Positions 8,715 through 17,465 of a stretch of DNA of 64,000 nt are shown in pieces (within the stretch, counting starts at the first letter, position 1; every line of letters starts with the position of its first letter). The DNA comes from Brevundimonas vesicularis (lineage in GTDB: Bacteria; Pseudomonadota; Alphaproteobacteria; Caulobacterales; Caulobacteraceae), in contig NZ_CP115671.1 of NCBI RefSeq assembly GCF_027886425.1, forward strand, positions 2,604,001 to 2,668,000, in the 5' to 3' direction. Both the position numbers and the translations under genes were made by a program. The notes under the pieces are model-generated. The model was not told where the DNA came from and did not search any database. It was given only the letters and a program-made list of their open reading frames with translations.

Positions 8715-10435
8715 ATGCGGATCGCTTGATGGCTCAATACGAGCGAATCGCCGATGCGCCCGAAGCGATTGCCCGCCTGCGTCGCCTCATTCTCGATCTT
8801 GCGGTGCGCGGCAAACTGGTGCCGCAAGACGCGACCGACGAACCGGTGCGGGAACTATTAACGCGGATCGCGAAGGAGAAGTCGCGGCTGGCGAAGGCGA
8901 GGGAGATCAGGAAGCCGAAAGCGATCCCGGCGCTGCCTGAAACGCCATTCCCGATCCCCTCGAACTGGTGTTGGTCGCAGCTTGCCGAAATCGGAGTCTT
9001 GAGCCCGCGCAACGAAGCACCCGACACGTTGGAAGCCTCTTTCGTGCCGATGCCGTTGATCGCTGCCGAGTATGGGGTCGCGAACCAGCACGAAGTCCGC
9101 CCGTGGGGCGAGATCAAGAAGGGCTACACGCATTTCGCCGAGGGTGACGTTGGCCTCGCGAAGATCACGCCCTGCTTCGAGAACGGCAAATCAGCCGTGT
9201 TTCGAAATCTGACAGGCGGCATCGGCAGCGGCACGACCGAACTGCACATCGTGCGCCCACTGTTCGTCGATCAGGATTTCATTCTGATTTTTCTCAAGAG
9301 CCCGCACTTCGTCCAAACCGGCATCCCGAAGATGACGGGCACCGCAGGGCAGAAGCGCGTGCCAACCGAGTATTTCGCGCACTCGCCCTTCCCTCTCCCA
9401 CCGCTCGCCGAGCAGCAACGCATCGTCGCCAAGGTGAATGAGTTGATGTGCCTTTGCGACCGGCTGGAGGCCGCACAGGAAGGCCGCGAAATCGTGCGCG
9501 ACCGGCTGACGGCGGCGAGCCTTGAATGCCTCAGCGCGCCCGATGCGGACTCTTTTCAGGCTAACGCGCGGTTTGCCCTCGACGCGCTGCCCTCCCTCGC
9601 CAAACGCCCCGACCAAATCAAGGCGTGGCGACAGGCCATTTTGAACCTCGCCGTGCGCGGCAGGCTCGTGCCGCAAGATGTGAACGACGAACCAGCGTCG
9701 GCACTGCTTGAACGTCTGCATGGGGAAAGGACGCACAAACGGAAGTTTGCCCAAATAGTCGAGGACGATCTCGAAGAACCGCTGCCGGAGTTGCCCTCAG
9801 GATGGCTCTGGACAACTCCGGATCAGATTTCTGCGGACGATGAAAGCGCGATCACGGATGGACCGTTCGGATCTCAGTTGAAAACTGACCACTACATTCA
9901 GGCCTCGGGCTTTCGAGTTATTCGCCTACAGAATGTCGGAGCCGGGTCCTTCCGCGAGGAGCATCACTCTTTCATCGAGAAGTCTCGCTACGAGCGGCTT
10001 TCAAAGCACCACATCCACGCGGGGGACCTGGTGGTGGCAGGCCTCGTCGATCCAAGTGTGCGCTGTTGTGAGGTTCCGGCCAACATCGGCCCTGCCCTTG
10101 TCAAAGCCGATTGTTACCGTTTCGCCGTCCATCCAAAGTTGTCGTCGCGGTATGCGCTGCACTGCTTGAACTCACAGCTCACACAAAGATTTGCCGCCGC
10201 CCACCACCACGGCATGACACTGACACGGATTGGTCTAGGAAACTTTCGTCGAATCCCCGTGCCTCTTCCACCGCTGGCAGAGCAGCACCGTATAGTCGCG
10301 AGGGTCGATGAGCTGATGGTTTTGTGCGACCGGCTGGAGGCGAGCCTAGCCACCAGCACTACCACCCGCCGCCGTCTGCTCGACGCCCTCCTCGCCGAAG
10401 CCGTTGACCCATCGCCGCTCGCCGAGGCTGCCTGA
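8711..10435 (+). CDS. hsdS: type I restriction specificity subunit
   Basis: HsdS recognises the bipartite DNA target and holds the complex together. The 574-residue protein is built as two similar halves. Each has a target-recognition domain bounded by conserved helices: LDLAVRGKLVPQD near the start is echoed by LNLAVRGRLVPQD mid-protein, and PLPPLAEQQRIVAKVNEL is echoed by PLPPLAEQHRIVARVDEL at the end. The target domains themselves differ, as expected for two half-sites. This duplication is typical of HsdS and allows domain exchange. It overlaps hsdM by four bases (ATGA) and the next gene by one base. The recognised sequence cannot be read from the protein. Confidence 0.95.
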   Translation: MNADRLMAQYERIADAPEAIARLRRLILDLAVRGKLVPQDATDEPVRELLTRIAKEKSRLAKAREIRKPKAIPALPETPFPIPSNWCWSQLAEIGVLSPRNEAPDTLEASFVPMPLIAAEYGVANQHEVRPWGEIKKGYTHFAEGDVGLAKITPCFENGKSAVFRNLTGGIGSGTTELHIVRPLFVDQDFILIFLKSPHFVQTGIPKMTGTAGQKRVPTEYFAHSPFPLPPLAEQQRIVAKVNELMCLCDRLEAAQEGREIVRDRLTAASLECLSAPDADSFQANARFALDALPSLAKRPDQIKAWRQAILNLAVRGRLVPQDVNDEPASALLERLHGERTHKRKFAQIVEDDLEEPLPELPSGWLWTTPDQISADDESAITDGPFGSQLKTDHYIQASGFRVIRLQNVGAGSFREEHHSFIEKSRYERLSKHHIHAGDLVVAGLVDPSVRCCEVPANIGPALVKADCYRFAVHPKLSSRYALHCLNSQLTQRFAAAHHHGMTLTRIGLGNFRRIPVPLPPLAEQHRIVARVDELMVLCDRLEASLATSTTTRRRLLDALLAEAVDPSPLAEAA

Positions 10436-11532
10436 TGCCCATCCGCAATGCCATCTGGACAGTCGGTGGCACCCCACGGCAACTAACCGAGGGGCGTCTG
10501 CCCAGCGAACGCGCGCTGGAGGACATGATCGTCGCCTCACCCCGGGTGCTGTCCGACGAATGGATGTTGATCGGTCGACAGGAGCGCACTGCTTCCGGTG
10601 GTTTCATCGACCTTCTGGCGGTCGCACCCGACGGGGCGCTTGTCCTGATCGAGCTGAAGCGAGACCGCACACCGCGCGAGGTCGTCGCCCAGGCCATCGA
10701 CTATGCCGTCTGGGTCGAGGAACTAGAAGCGCAGGACATCGACGCCATCTACCGCCGCTTCTCCTCTGGGCGGGATCTCGCGATGGATTTTAAGACCCGG
10801 TTCGGCCAGCCCCTCGACGAGGAGACGCTGAACGACAGCCATCAGATCGTCATCGTCGCGGCGTCGCTGGACGACAGCAGCGAGCGGATCGTCGCCTATT
10901 TGAACAAGCGCGACATCGCCATCAATGTCCTGTGCTTTCAGGTCTTCGACCACGGCGACCAGCAGCTTCTCAGTCGCGCGTGGCTGCTGGATCCCGTCCA
11001 TACACAGGTCAGTGCTGTTGCGGCCCCCAAAGCGCGCGGTGTGCGTGAAAGTGAACCCTGGAACGGCGAGTTCTATGCGTCCTTCGGTATGGGCGACGAT
11101 CGGCGCTCATGGGACGAGGCCCGACGCTACGGCTTTATCAGTGCCGGCGGCGGCTCCTGGTATAGCAACACCCTGAACCTGCTGAACGTCGGCGACCGGA
11201 TCTGGGTCAAGACACCGCGTCACGGCTTCGTCGGCATGGGGGAGGTGACGGGCCGTCCGCAGCCGGCGTCCGAGTTCCGGATCAATACCCCCGAGGGCGA
11301 GCAGCCCGCGCTGGAGGTTCTGACCGAGGGCGATTACCACCGCGCGGTTGCCGATGATCCTGAGCGCAGCGAGTTCTTCGTTCCGGTGCGCTGGATCCAC
11401 ACTGTCCCGCTGGATCAAGCCGTTAACGAAATCGGACTGTTCGGCAACCAGAACACCGTCTGCAAGCCAACCACCCCGAAGTGGCGCACCACCGTCGAAC
11501 GGCTGAAGGAGCGGTGGCCGGAGACCGCCTAG
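10435..11532 (+). CDS. NucS-like PD-(D/E)XK nuclease protein, last gene of RM operon
   Basis: The N-terminal ~120 residues resemble the nuclease domain of NucS/DUF91 enzymes: LPSERALEDMI, then GGFIDLLAV and LVLIELKRDRT with the D ... ExK arrangement, followed by a QAIDYAVWV helix. Residues ~190-360 form a second domain (ESEPWNGEFYASFG, GGGSWYSNTLNLL, GDRIWVKTPRHGFVGMGEV) that reads like a PUA/EVE-type beta-barrel, a fold often used to bind modified bases. The start overlaps the hsdS stop (TGATG), so it belongs to the operon. A nuclease with a modified-base-reader-like domain next to a type I system could cut DNA that escapes it. The domain call is from motifs only. Confidence 0.75.
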   Translation: MPIRNAIWTVGGTPRQLTEGRLPSERALEDMIVASPRVLSDEWMLIGRQERTASGGFIDLLAVAPDGALVLIELKRDRTPREVVAQAIDYAVWVEELEAQDIDAIYRRFSSGRDLAMDFKTRFGQPLDEETLNDSHQIVIVAASLDDSSERIVAYLNKRDIAINVLCFQVFDHGDQQLLSRAWLLDPVHTQVSAVAAPKARGVRESEPWNGEFYASFGMGDDRRSWDEARRYGFISAGGGSWYSNTLNLLNVGDRIWVKTPRHGFVGMGEVTGRPQPASEFRINTPEGEQPALEVLTEGDYHRAVADDPERSEFFVPVRWIHTVPLDQAVNEIGLFGNQNTVCKPTTPKWRTTVERLKERWPETA

Positions 11533-11597
11533 GAATTCGGTCAGACTGACGAGACCTCCCATCGCCCGTTTCTTCTGTCTCAATCCTGTAGCCTTAG

Positions 11598-11825
11598 ATG
11601 AGCCCCGCAGGAGAGCCAGGCCTGTCAATAGAAGGCGTCTGGGTGGACGGATCGACTTTCTGGGAGATCCGTAGATTGATGAGGATGACACGCGGGCAGG
11701 TGGCAAAAGCTGACGGTATGACCCGCTATCGAGTTGCGAAGATCGAACACGCCGAGGACATGGCCGTGTCCGCGCTTGATGCCTACGCCAAAGCGCTTGG
11801 GGGGGGAGACTGGACATCGAGGTGA
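11598..11825 (+). CDS. small XRE-type helix-turn-helix regulator
   Basis: A 75-residue protein with one HTH of the lambda-repressor (XRE) kind: FWEIRRLMRMTRGQVAKADG then MTRYRVAKIEHAEDM, with a final helix (VSALDAYAKALGG). Size and fold resemble controller proteins of restriction systems and antitoxin-like repressors. It lies 65 bases after the RM operon, and the divergently facing NTPase gene ends beyond it, so it could be a late gene of the operon or have its own promoter. No clear Shine-Dalgarno is seen, and the 20 residues before the HTH are unremarkable. Confidence 0.6.
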   Translation: MSPAGEPGLSIEGVWVDGSTFWEIRRLMRMTRGQVAKADGMTRYRVAKIEHAEDMAVSALDAYAKALGGGDWTSR

Positions 11826-12084
11826 AGTTTCCCGATAGGCCGACGGTTATTCAACATCAGAAGACCGCCGCGAGCGGCATTGCCATTCTTCGTTCGCGGA
11901 TAAATGCTGCGAACAGACATTCTGGATGCCTCAAGCCGAAAGACTTCAGAAGGCGGGAAGCGAGAAGACCTGCGCCATCAACCGCCGCGAGCCTCCAAGG
12001 GGATGACGGAGCTCAAACCTCGTAGCCGTTTGTGTAGTGGTCGACGACAGCACCGACCACGATTACTTCGAGCCGAACTCGGGT

Positions 12085-15000
12085 TCACTCCTGAAACAGG
12101 CTGGACAGATAGGGCCGCACCGCCATCCGGACTTCGACGTTGCCCAGGGTATCTAGAACCGCGGCTGGCGTTCCATTGGCCCCTTGCGTTAGGAGGTTTC
12201 GTGCCGGGTGTGCAGAGCCAAGTAGGCTCATGAGCCGCTCTGCCGCCGCCGGGTCCCGGGCCGCGAGCACCGAGGCGCCCAGAACCATCAGCGAGCGACG
12301 ATCCAGCGAAGGGTAGACGTCCTCAAACAGCGCGATCGCCGCCGGTACAGGGGCGTGCCGCCCGATGAGGTCAGTGAGAGCTGCTACCACTCGGGGATGC
12401 CCAGTCAGAATTACGGAAGCCGTCACCTGGTTCGTTATTGTCTCCTCAACATTGGTGGCCGACGCCATAGCCAGGATCGCAGCAAGGCGTGGGCGTCGGC
12501 CGCTGCCGCGAACGACCTCATTCCACAGGCGGGCGCGGATCTGCGACGAACCCCGGTCTGCTGCACCGGCGAACGCTAGCTTACGCAATTCCGGGTCCCG
12601 CGTCGCGAGGCCAAGGTCGATCAGCCTGTTGGCGACGACGTCGTTCAGCTCGTCGTATGAGCTGAGTGTGCTGACCGCGCGCTGCGCAATCGGATAGCCG
12701 GGATCGGCGTCGTAGTAAGGCTCGGCATTCGACCAGGTGTCCTCCGATAGGATGAGCAAGGCCTCCAAGTGCTCCGGGACCCGCCGGGTTTCCAGAACCT
12801 TGACGAGGGCCATCCTGACGCCGCTGCCGGGGTCACGGGCGAGCGCTAGAAGCGCCGGAGGCAATGCCCCCGGCGCGGCTTGTCCGAGTGCGGTCAGGGC
12901 GACCCGGCGGGCGCTCGCCCTTGGATGAGCCAGCGCGTACGCCAGCAGGCCTGGATCGTTGAGTTCGGCCGCGGCCTCGGCCGCCGCCTCGGCGTCCCGA
13001 GCGTCTGTAGCCGCAACGAGCCACCGTTCCACCGCATCGACCGGCCCGGCTCCACTCGCGATCAGCAAACGGACGAGGGCCGCGAGCGCGGTATGGGTCG
13101 CGGTCTCCACCGCTGTTCCGGCGAGGGTCAGTGCGGGCCCGTCTGCCGGCCGCAAGCGCTTGCGCGTCGGCAGGGCACGGAGGAGTTGACGCCCGCCCGG
13201 TGGGCCTGCAGCGAGAGCTTCGGAAATCACCGGATAGTTTCGTCGGGCTTCACTGCCATCAATGGTTTTCCCAAGATCGATTGCGAGCTGAACGCGTTGA
13301 CCCTCGTCTCGGGTCTGGGCGATGATATCGCGCAACAGCGGCGATCCCGCCGCCAGCGCACAGGCAACGAGGGCCTGACGCAGATCTTCCTGGTCATGGC
13401 GAAGCACCAGGGCGGCGCGCAGCCGGGCATCAAACGCCGGGTCCCAGTGCCTTGCGACCGCGCGCCATGCGGCGGCCGTGTCGTGGTCAGTTCGGACACA
13501 CCGGAACACGGCCTCAAGCTCGCCGGGCGACGGCGCCTGCGGCGAGCTTGCGATGGCGTCGGCCCAGTCATCGGCGAACTCAGTGGATCGTGCGTGGTGT
13601 TCCAAATCCCGCCATCGACTGGCCTGTCGCATTGCGTCGATCCACGCGGTCACGAAGCGAGCGGCTACGTAACCGTCGTCTTCGTGCATCGACTGGAAAT
13701 GCTCTGCAAACCCTTCGTCACGCTCGCCATCCTCGATGGCCTGCCAGGTGAGACGTTCGGTTTTTTCGTACTCGGCGCGGTTCTGCGCCTGCACGTCGAG
13801 CGCCATGCCAAGGATAGGAAGAAAGCCCTGTAGGTCCCGGACGGCGCCGGCGGCAATGGCCCCGGCGCTGAGTTCGTGGCCGCCGCCGACGACGGAGCGG
13901 GCTGCAATGAGATAATCGGGCTCCATACCTCTGGCGAGCCGATCGACATCAGCCGGCATGCTGTCGGTGTACACGTGCGACTCGCGTGGCAGGATCTCGC
14001 GGATGTAACGCCCGGCGATGGTCGCGGTCCGGGGATCCGCGGCGACCTGCTGATACCAGGCGTCGTCATAGGTCGGCGCGGTCCACGTCTCGAGGAACCA
14101 GTCGGCACCGCGGCGCACGCCGCGCATGAACCAGCGGGCGACCTCGCTGGGCAGCGATGTCGGGCTGCCGATGTCGGCCGCCAGAGCGATCAGGGCTGCG
14201 AAGTCAGCTGCCGGGTCCAGCAGGGCCTCATCCAGCCATGCGTCGATGAGCGCCTGGACCCGCGGCACCGGCGCGTAGGCGGGACCTGCCGCCTCATTGC
14301 CGGGCCAGCCCTGCAGGAGGACGAGCAGGCGCGCCGCGGTCTCCAGCGCCCAGTCCCGATCCTTGCCCTCCATAGCGACTAGGGCGTCAAGCAGAGCATC
14401 GAGAGCACTCATCGCATGAAACCAGTCCACGTGTACCAGCGCCTCGAACCCGGCGCGCACGCTCGGGTGGGCGAAAGAAAGGCTCTGGCCCGGCATCTTG
14501 AGGTGACGAGTGGCGACTAGGCGGTTGACGACCGGAATCAGGCCGCGCGTCATCGCAAGCCCGCCGCGACGCGCACTACGGTCAATCAGGGCCAGGCGGC
14601 CGCGGTCGCCCTGCCCTCTGGCCGCAAGCACCGCCCAGATGATAATGGCTTCGGTGTTGTAGCCGTTCGCCGTCAGGAAGGTCTGGACAGAACCCTCGAC
14701 AGCGTCGCGGTGCGCTGACGCCAGTAGCCGGTGCAGGAACTCGCCGTCATTCTCGGAACCGGCGCGACCGTCCGCCAGCTGGGTGAAAAACAGATCCAGT
14801 TCGAGCGGCGTCTCGAGAACGCCCAAGACATGATCCCGGAACGCCAGAGCCGGGGTCTGCAGTTCGCCGGGCAGCTGGTCCATCCGCCGGTTGTAGATCT
14901 CGGCCAGCTGGCCGTCGGCGTAGTTCTCGGATTCCAGCGCGACGGTCCAGCGCCGCAGCTCCACCTCAGCATTGGCTTGCTGCAGCATGTCCAAACGTGA

Positions 15001-16065
15001 GGTGATGACGAACTTGCGACGATCGCTGGCGGTGCGCAGGATGCCGGGAAGCTGCGCAGTCCACGCTTCGGATCCACCCCGCAGGCTGTTCTGCCCCCAA
15101 GGGTCCTCCATGTAATAGACCCGGGGTCCGGTGTCCGAGACGCTGCGGACGAGCGATGGATCGCCGGTGGTGTCGACGATGATGATTTCAACGTCGCCGT
15201 CCTGGCGACGGGCCCGATCGCAGAGTGCGAGCGCCGTCTGGGTTTTGCCCGTGCCCGACGGTCCGGACAGGATGACGGAATGGTTCTTGTCCAGACCCTT
15301 AGTGATCGCGTCATAGTTGGCGGGCTCTACGAAAGCATCCCTATCCGCCCCGCTGGCAAGATAACCCCCATGTGCGCGGATAACCGCCTGCAGGTCGTCG
15401 CGGACCCAGACGCCTGGAGTCGCATTTCCCATCCGTGTGCGGGCATCGGTGCGCAACTGCGCAAGGCAGTCCGCGCGACGTGGGCGTGGGACGTGCAACA
15501 GCTGGCCGAGGACAGCGTCGATTTCCAGTTCCAACGACCGCTCGCCCAACCCTCCCAGAATTCCAATGCGCCCCTCAGGCTGGACGGTCAGCGTTGATTT
15601 CAGGCTGGCCGGGAAGTCAGCGGCCGGGGGCCAGTCCTCGAAGCCTGTCATCAGAAGATCGCGTGCGACACCTGTCGCGTCTGCGGAGGTGATGAGCAGG
15701 TACCGGACGTTAAGGTCGTCCAGATGGGCCTTCGCCGGCGTCCGGTTCGTCCCTTTCTTCAGAAGCCTGTCAAAGGCCTCCACCGACCACGGGTTGCCGT
15801 TTTCGAGCTTGACTTGAATGACCAGGCGATAGCCCTGCGCCGTGGTAGCGATCGGCACAACCCTGCCCGGTTCGTCCGGCGCGATGTCGACTTCGAGATC
15901 TTCCTCATTGGCCGGCTCCAGTGTGAGCCGGGTGGCGCTGTTGTCGATAAGCAGCAGGCGCAAGGCGGCGAACACCGACACATCGATCTGATAGCTGAAG
16001 CCTTTCAGGGCGGCCTCAGCCCCGCTGGACATGCCGCGACCGGGCGTTTTCGGAGATTTAACCAT
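12085..16065 (-). CDS. Avs-like protein: nuclease-like N-terminus, STAND-type NTPase, helical repeats
   Basis: A 1326-residue three-part protein. Residues ~10-110 (GFSYQIDVSVFAALRLLL, LEPANEEDLEVD, LVIQVKLENGNPWS) have the E-D-QxK spacing of the PD-(D/E)XK nuclease domains (DUF4297/Mrr type) seen in Cap4 and some Avs proteins. A P-loop NTPase follows with Walker A GPSGTGKT at ~268-275, an acidic YYMEDPWGQ segment and KFVITSR, resembling nSTAND3-type STAND modules. The last ~700 residues are alpha-helical, with HEAT-like repeats near the end (ARRVALTALGQ, VRMALVKVLE). This effector-NTPase-sensor layout is that of antiviral STAND proteins, which are known to bind a phage protein through the repeat region, oligomerise and activate the effector. 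I start at ATG 16065; a TTG at 16134 would add 23 proline/arginine-rich residues. No partner gene is coupled to it. Family and function are inferred. Confidence 0.75.
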   Translation of the reverse strand: MVKSPKTPGRGMSSGAEAALKGFSYQIDVSVFAALRLLLIDNSATRLTLEPANEEDLEVDIAPDEPGRVVPIATTAQGYRLVIQVKLENGNPWSVEAFDRLLKKGTNRTPAKAHLDDLNVRYLLITSADATGVARDLLMTGFEDWPPAADFPASLKSTLTVQPEGRIGILGGLGERSLELEIDAVLGQLLHVPRPRRADCLAQLRTDARTRMGNATPGVWVRDDLQAVIRAHGGYLASGADRDAFVEPANYDAITKGLDKNHSVILSGPSGTGKTQTALALCDRARRQDGDVEIIIVDTTGDPSLVRSVSDTGPRVYYMEDPWGQNSLRGGSEAWTAQLPGILRTASDRRKFVITSRLDMLQQANAEVELRRWTVALESENYADGQLAEIYNRRMDQLPGELQTPALAFRDHVLGVLETPLELDLFFTQLADGRAGSENDGEFLHRLLASAHRDAVEGSVQTFLTANGYNTEAIIIWAVLAARGQGDRGRLALIDRSARRGGLAMTRGLIPVVNRLVATRHLKMPGQSLSFAHPSVRAGFEALVHVDWFHAMSALDALLDALVAMEGKDRDWALETAARLLVLLQGWPGNEAAGPAYAPVPRVQALIDAWLDEALLDPAADFAALIALAADIGSPTSLPSEVARWFMRGVRRGADWFLETWTAPTYDDAWYQQVAADPRTATIAGRYIREILPRESHVYTDSMPADVDRLARGMEPDYLIAARSVVGGGHELSAGAIAAGAVRDLQGFLPILGMALDVQAQNRAEYEKTERLTWQAIEDGERDEGFAEHFQSMHEDDGYVAARFVTAWIDAMRQASRWRDLEHHARSTEFADDWADAIASSPQAPSPGELEAVFRCVRTDHDTAAAWRAVARHWDPAFDARLRAALVLRHDQEDLRQALVACALAAGSPLLRDIIAQTRDEGQRVQLAIDLGKTIDGSEARRNYPVISEALAAGPPGGRQLLRALPTRKRLRPADGPALTLAGTAVETATHTALAALVRLLIASGAGPVDAVERWLVAATDARDAEAAAEAAAELNDPGLLAYALAHPRASARRVALTALGQAAPGALPPALLALARDPGSGVRMALVKVLETRRVPEHLEALLILSEDTWSNAEPYYDADPGYPIAQRAVSTLSSYDELNDVVANRLIDLGLATRDPELRKLAFAGAADRGSSQIRARLWNEVVRGSGRRPRLAAILAMASATNVEETITNQVTASVILTGHPRVVAALTDLIGRHAPVPAAIALFEDVYPSLDRRSLMVLGASVLAARDPAAAERLMSLLGSAHPARNLLTQGANGTPAAVLDTLGNVEVRMAVRPYLSSLFQE

Positions 16066-16407
16066 AGTCGGGCTCGCGGCCGGGCGCCTGTTGCGCTCGG
16101 GTGCAGGCCTACGCGACCTCCCCGAACCCGGCAACGACCCCCGGTGTGTAATCCTGCGGCATACAGGGGCGGCCGAACATGGGGACAGGGCCTGATCACC
16201 GCGTCAAACATCGGCCCATAAACGGACATTCTCGGCGTCCGCATTGAGTCAGGCGCGGTGGTTGGTGATGTCGGCGATGCGCCAGGAGCTGACATTGGCG
16301 CGCTGCCGGCAGCCTGACTTTCAGACCGCGCTCCGCTGAAGCCGTCGTGGACATTCCACGACGGAAGCCGAGCGGTCTCGGTTTAGATTAGCCGAATGAT
16401 CTCTCGC
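16066..16407. other. 342-bp non-coding gap between two minus-strand defence genes
   Basis: No gene is supported here. The region should hold the promoter of the Avs-like gene (reading left) and the 3' end of the Shedu-like transcript. Its only clear structure is the nested inverted repeat at 16324-16378, listed separately. Confidence 0.6.
16324..16378. repeat. nested inverted repeat / large hairpin
   Basis: A perfect 10-bp stem CCGTCGTGGA (16342-16351) and TCCACGACGG (16355-16364) closes a 3-base loop CAT. It sits inside a second 7-bp pair, AGACCGC (16324-16330) with GCGGTCT (16372-16378). There is no T-run on either strand, so it is not a textbook terminator. It could end the transcript of the gene to its right, act as an operator, or be a recombination-type palindrome. 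Confidence 0.6.
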
Positions 16408-17246
16408 CTATTCTCGATGCCCCAAGTTCCGGATGCCCTTCGAGCTCGTCCGAACCCAGTTGTCCCAATAGGCGAGGCGCTCGACTATGAAGGTCTGGCA
16501 CTCGTCGGTGAAATAGGGACTTGCCAACACGGCGTCTTGCTTGCCGACAATGCGCGCCAAGCCTTCGGCAATGTTGGGGCCGAGCTCCAAGGTCGGGGGT
16601 GCGAAGATCGCATGATAGCCATCCGCCTTCAGCTTCACCGTCATCACGTCGCCGGCGTTCCTATCCGGCGTCAAGCGGTCGTAAGTCATTAAGACGATGT
16701 CGGGCGTTTCCATTGCTGCGCGCTTGGCCACGAGCGCCTTGTTGGCGTCGAACTCGCTGCGACGACCGTGAACGAGAATATAGCGGGGCAGAAGTGGACG
16801 TCCGTGTGTCTCAACACGATAGTATTTTAGGAATGACGCTACGTTGTGGTGGTCAGCAAACCACGCCTTCCACTCGTGAATCTGGCCCAGCGCTTGAGTA
16901 AGCTGTGCACTCGCTGTTCCACGCGCCGTGAACCACGCCTTACCGGGGGCCTCGATCTCGATAAGGATTGGATACACCGCGGCGCTATTGCGGCCGATCC
17001 AGAGAAAATCAGGGATTCGGCTTGTGAACGCCGGCAGTGCCGGCTGCGTAATAAGCGCTGGCGGATCACCCCCGTGGCCCGCATAGCCAATAGCTGCGGT
17101 GGGCCCCGGAACCATGCAGGGGTGTACCTCCAAAAACTGCTGAACCGCTTTTTCAGCTGGCGACGAGGCAAGCAGTCCTTCCACTTGGCAAGAACGAGCT
17201 CTTCATACTCGCGCCAAGCCATCGCTGGAGGCGCTTGGCTGGCCAT
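16408..17246 (-). pseudogene. Shedu-like (DUF4263) nuclease gene with one frameshift
   Basis: The long open part (16408-17184) encodes EKAVQQFLEVHPCMVPG, SRIPDFLWIG, YPILIEIEAPGKAWF and QLTQALGQIHEWKAWF. This is the pattern of DUF4263 proteins, the PD-(D/E)XK-type nuclease domain of Shedu (SduA) anti-phage proteins. That frame opens only at a GTG with no ribosome site. The natural N-terminus sits in the next frame: ATG 17246 gives MASQAPPAMAWREYEELVLA then KWK, which would run straight into GLLASSPAEKA if one G were added near 17178 (AAGGA instead of AAGGGA). I therefore call a single-base deletion. It may be a sequencing slip in a short purine run; if not, the protein is truncated at its N-terminus. 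It is transcribed toward the Avs-like gene. Confidence 0.65.
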
Positions 17247-17465
17247 CGTGTAACTCTGAGCAAGCGACACGCGCCCTCCGCAATTGATGGCCGATCTACG
17301 GGGCCAAGGACCAGTCAAACATAAAGTCTGTCTGGCGGCTAATCGGGACCTGCGAAGTGCGCTGCGCCCCGCCAGAATTGGACGTTGGTCTCCGCGCGCA
17401 AAGCGAGTGAATCGGAACGAAAGACACGGCGTCATCGCCTCCGGCGTACTCGCAGGCGCATCGCC

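Noticed and set aside
11822..12025. A 67-codon GTG frame after the XRE gene
   Set aside because: No homology, no convincing ribosome site, biased composition; treated as non-coding.
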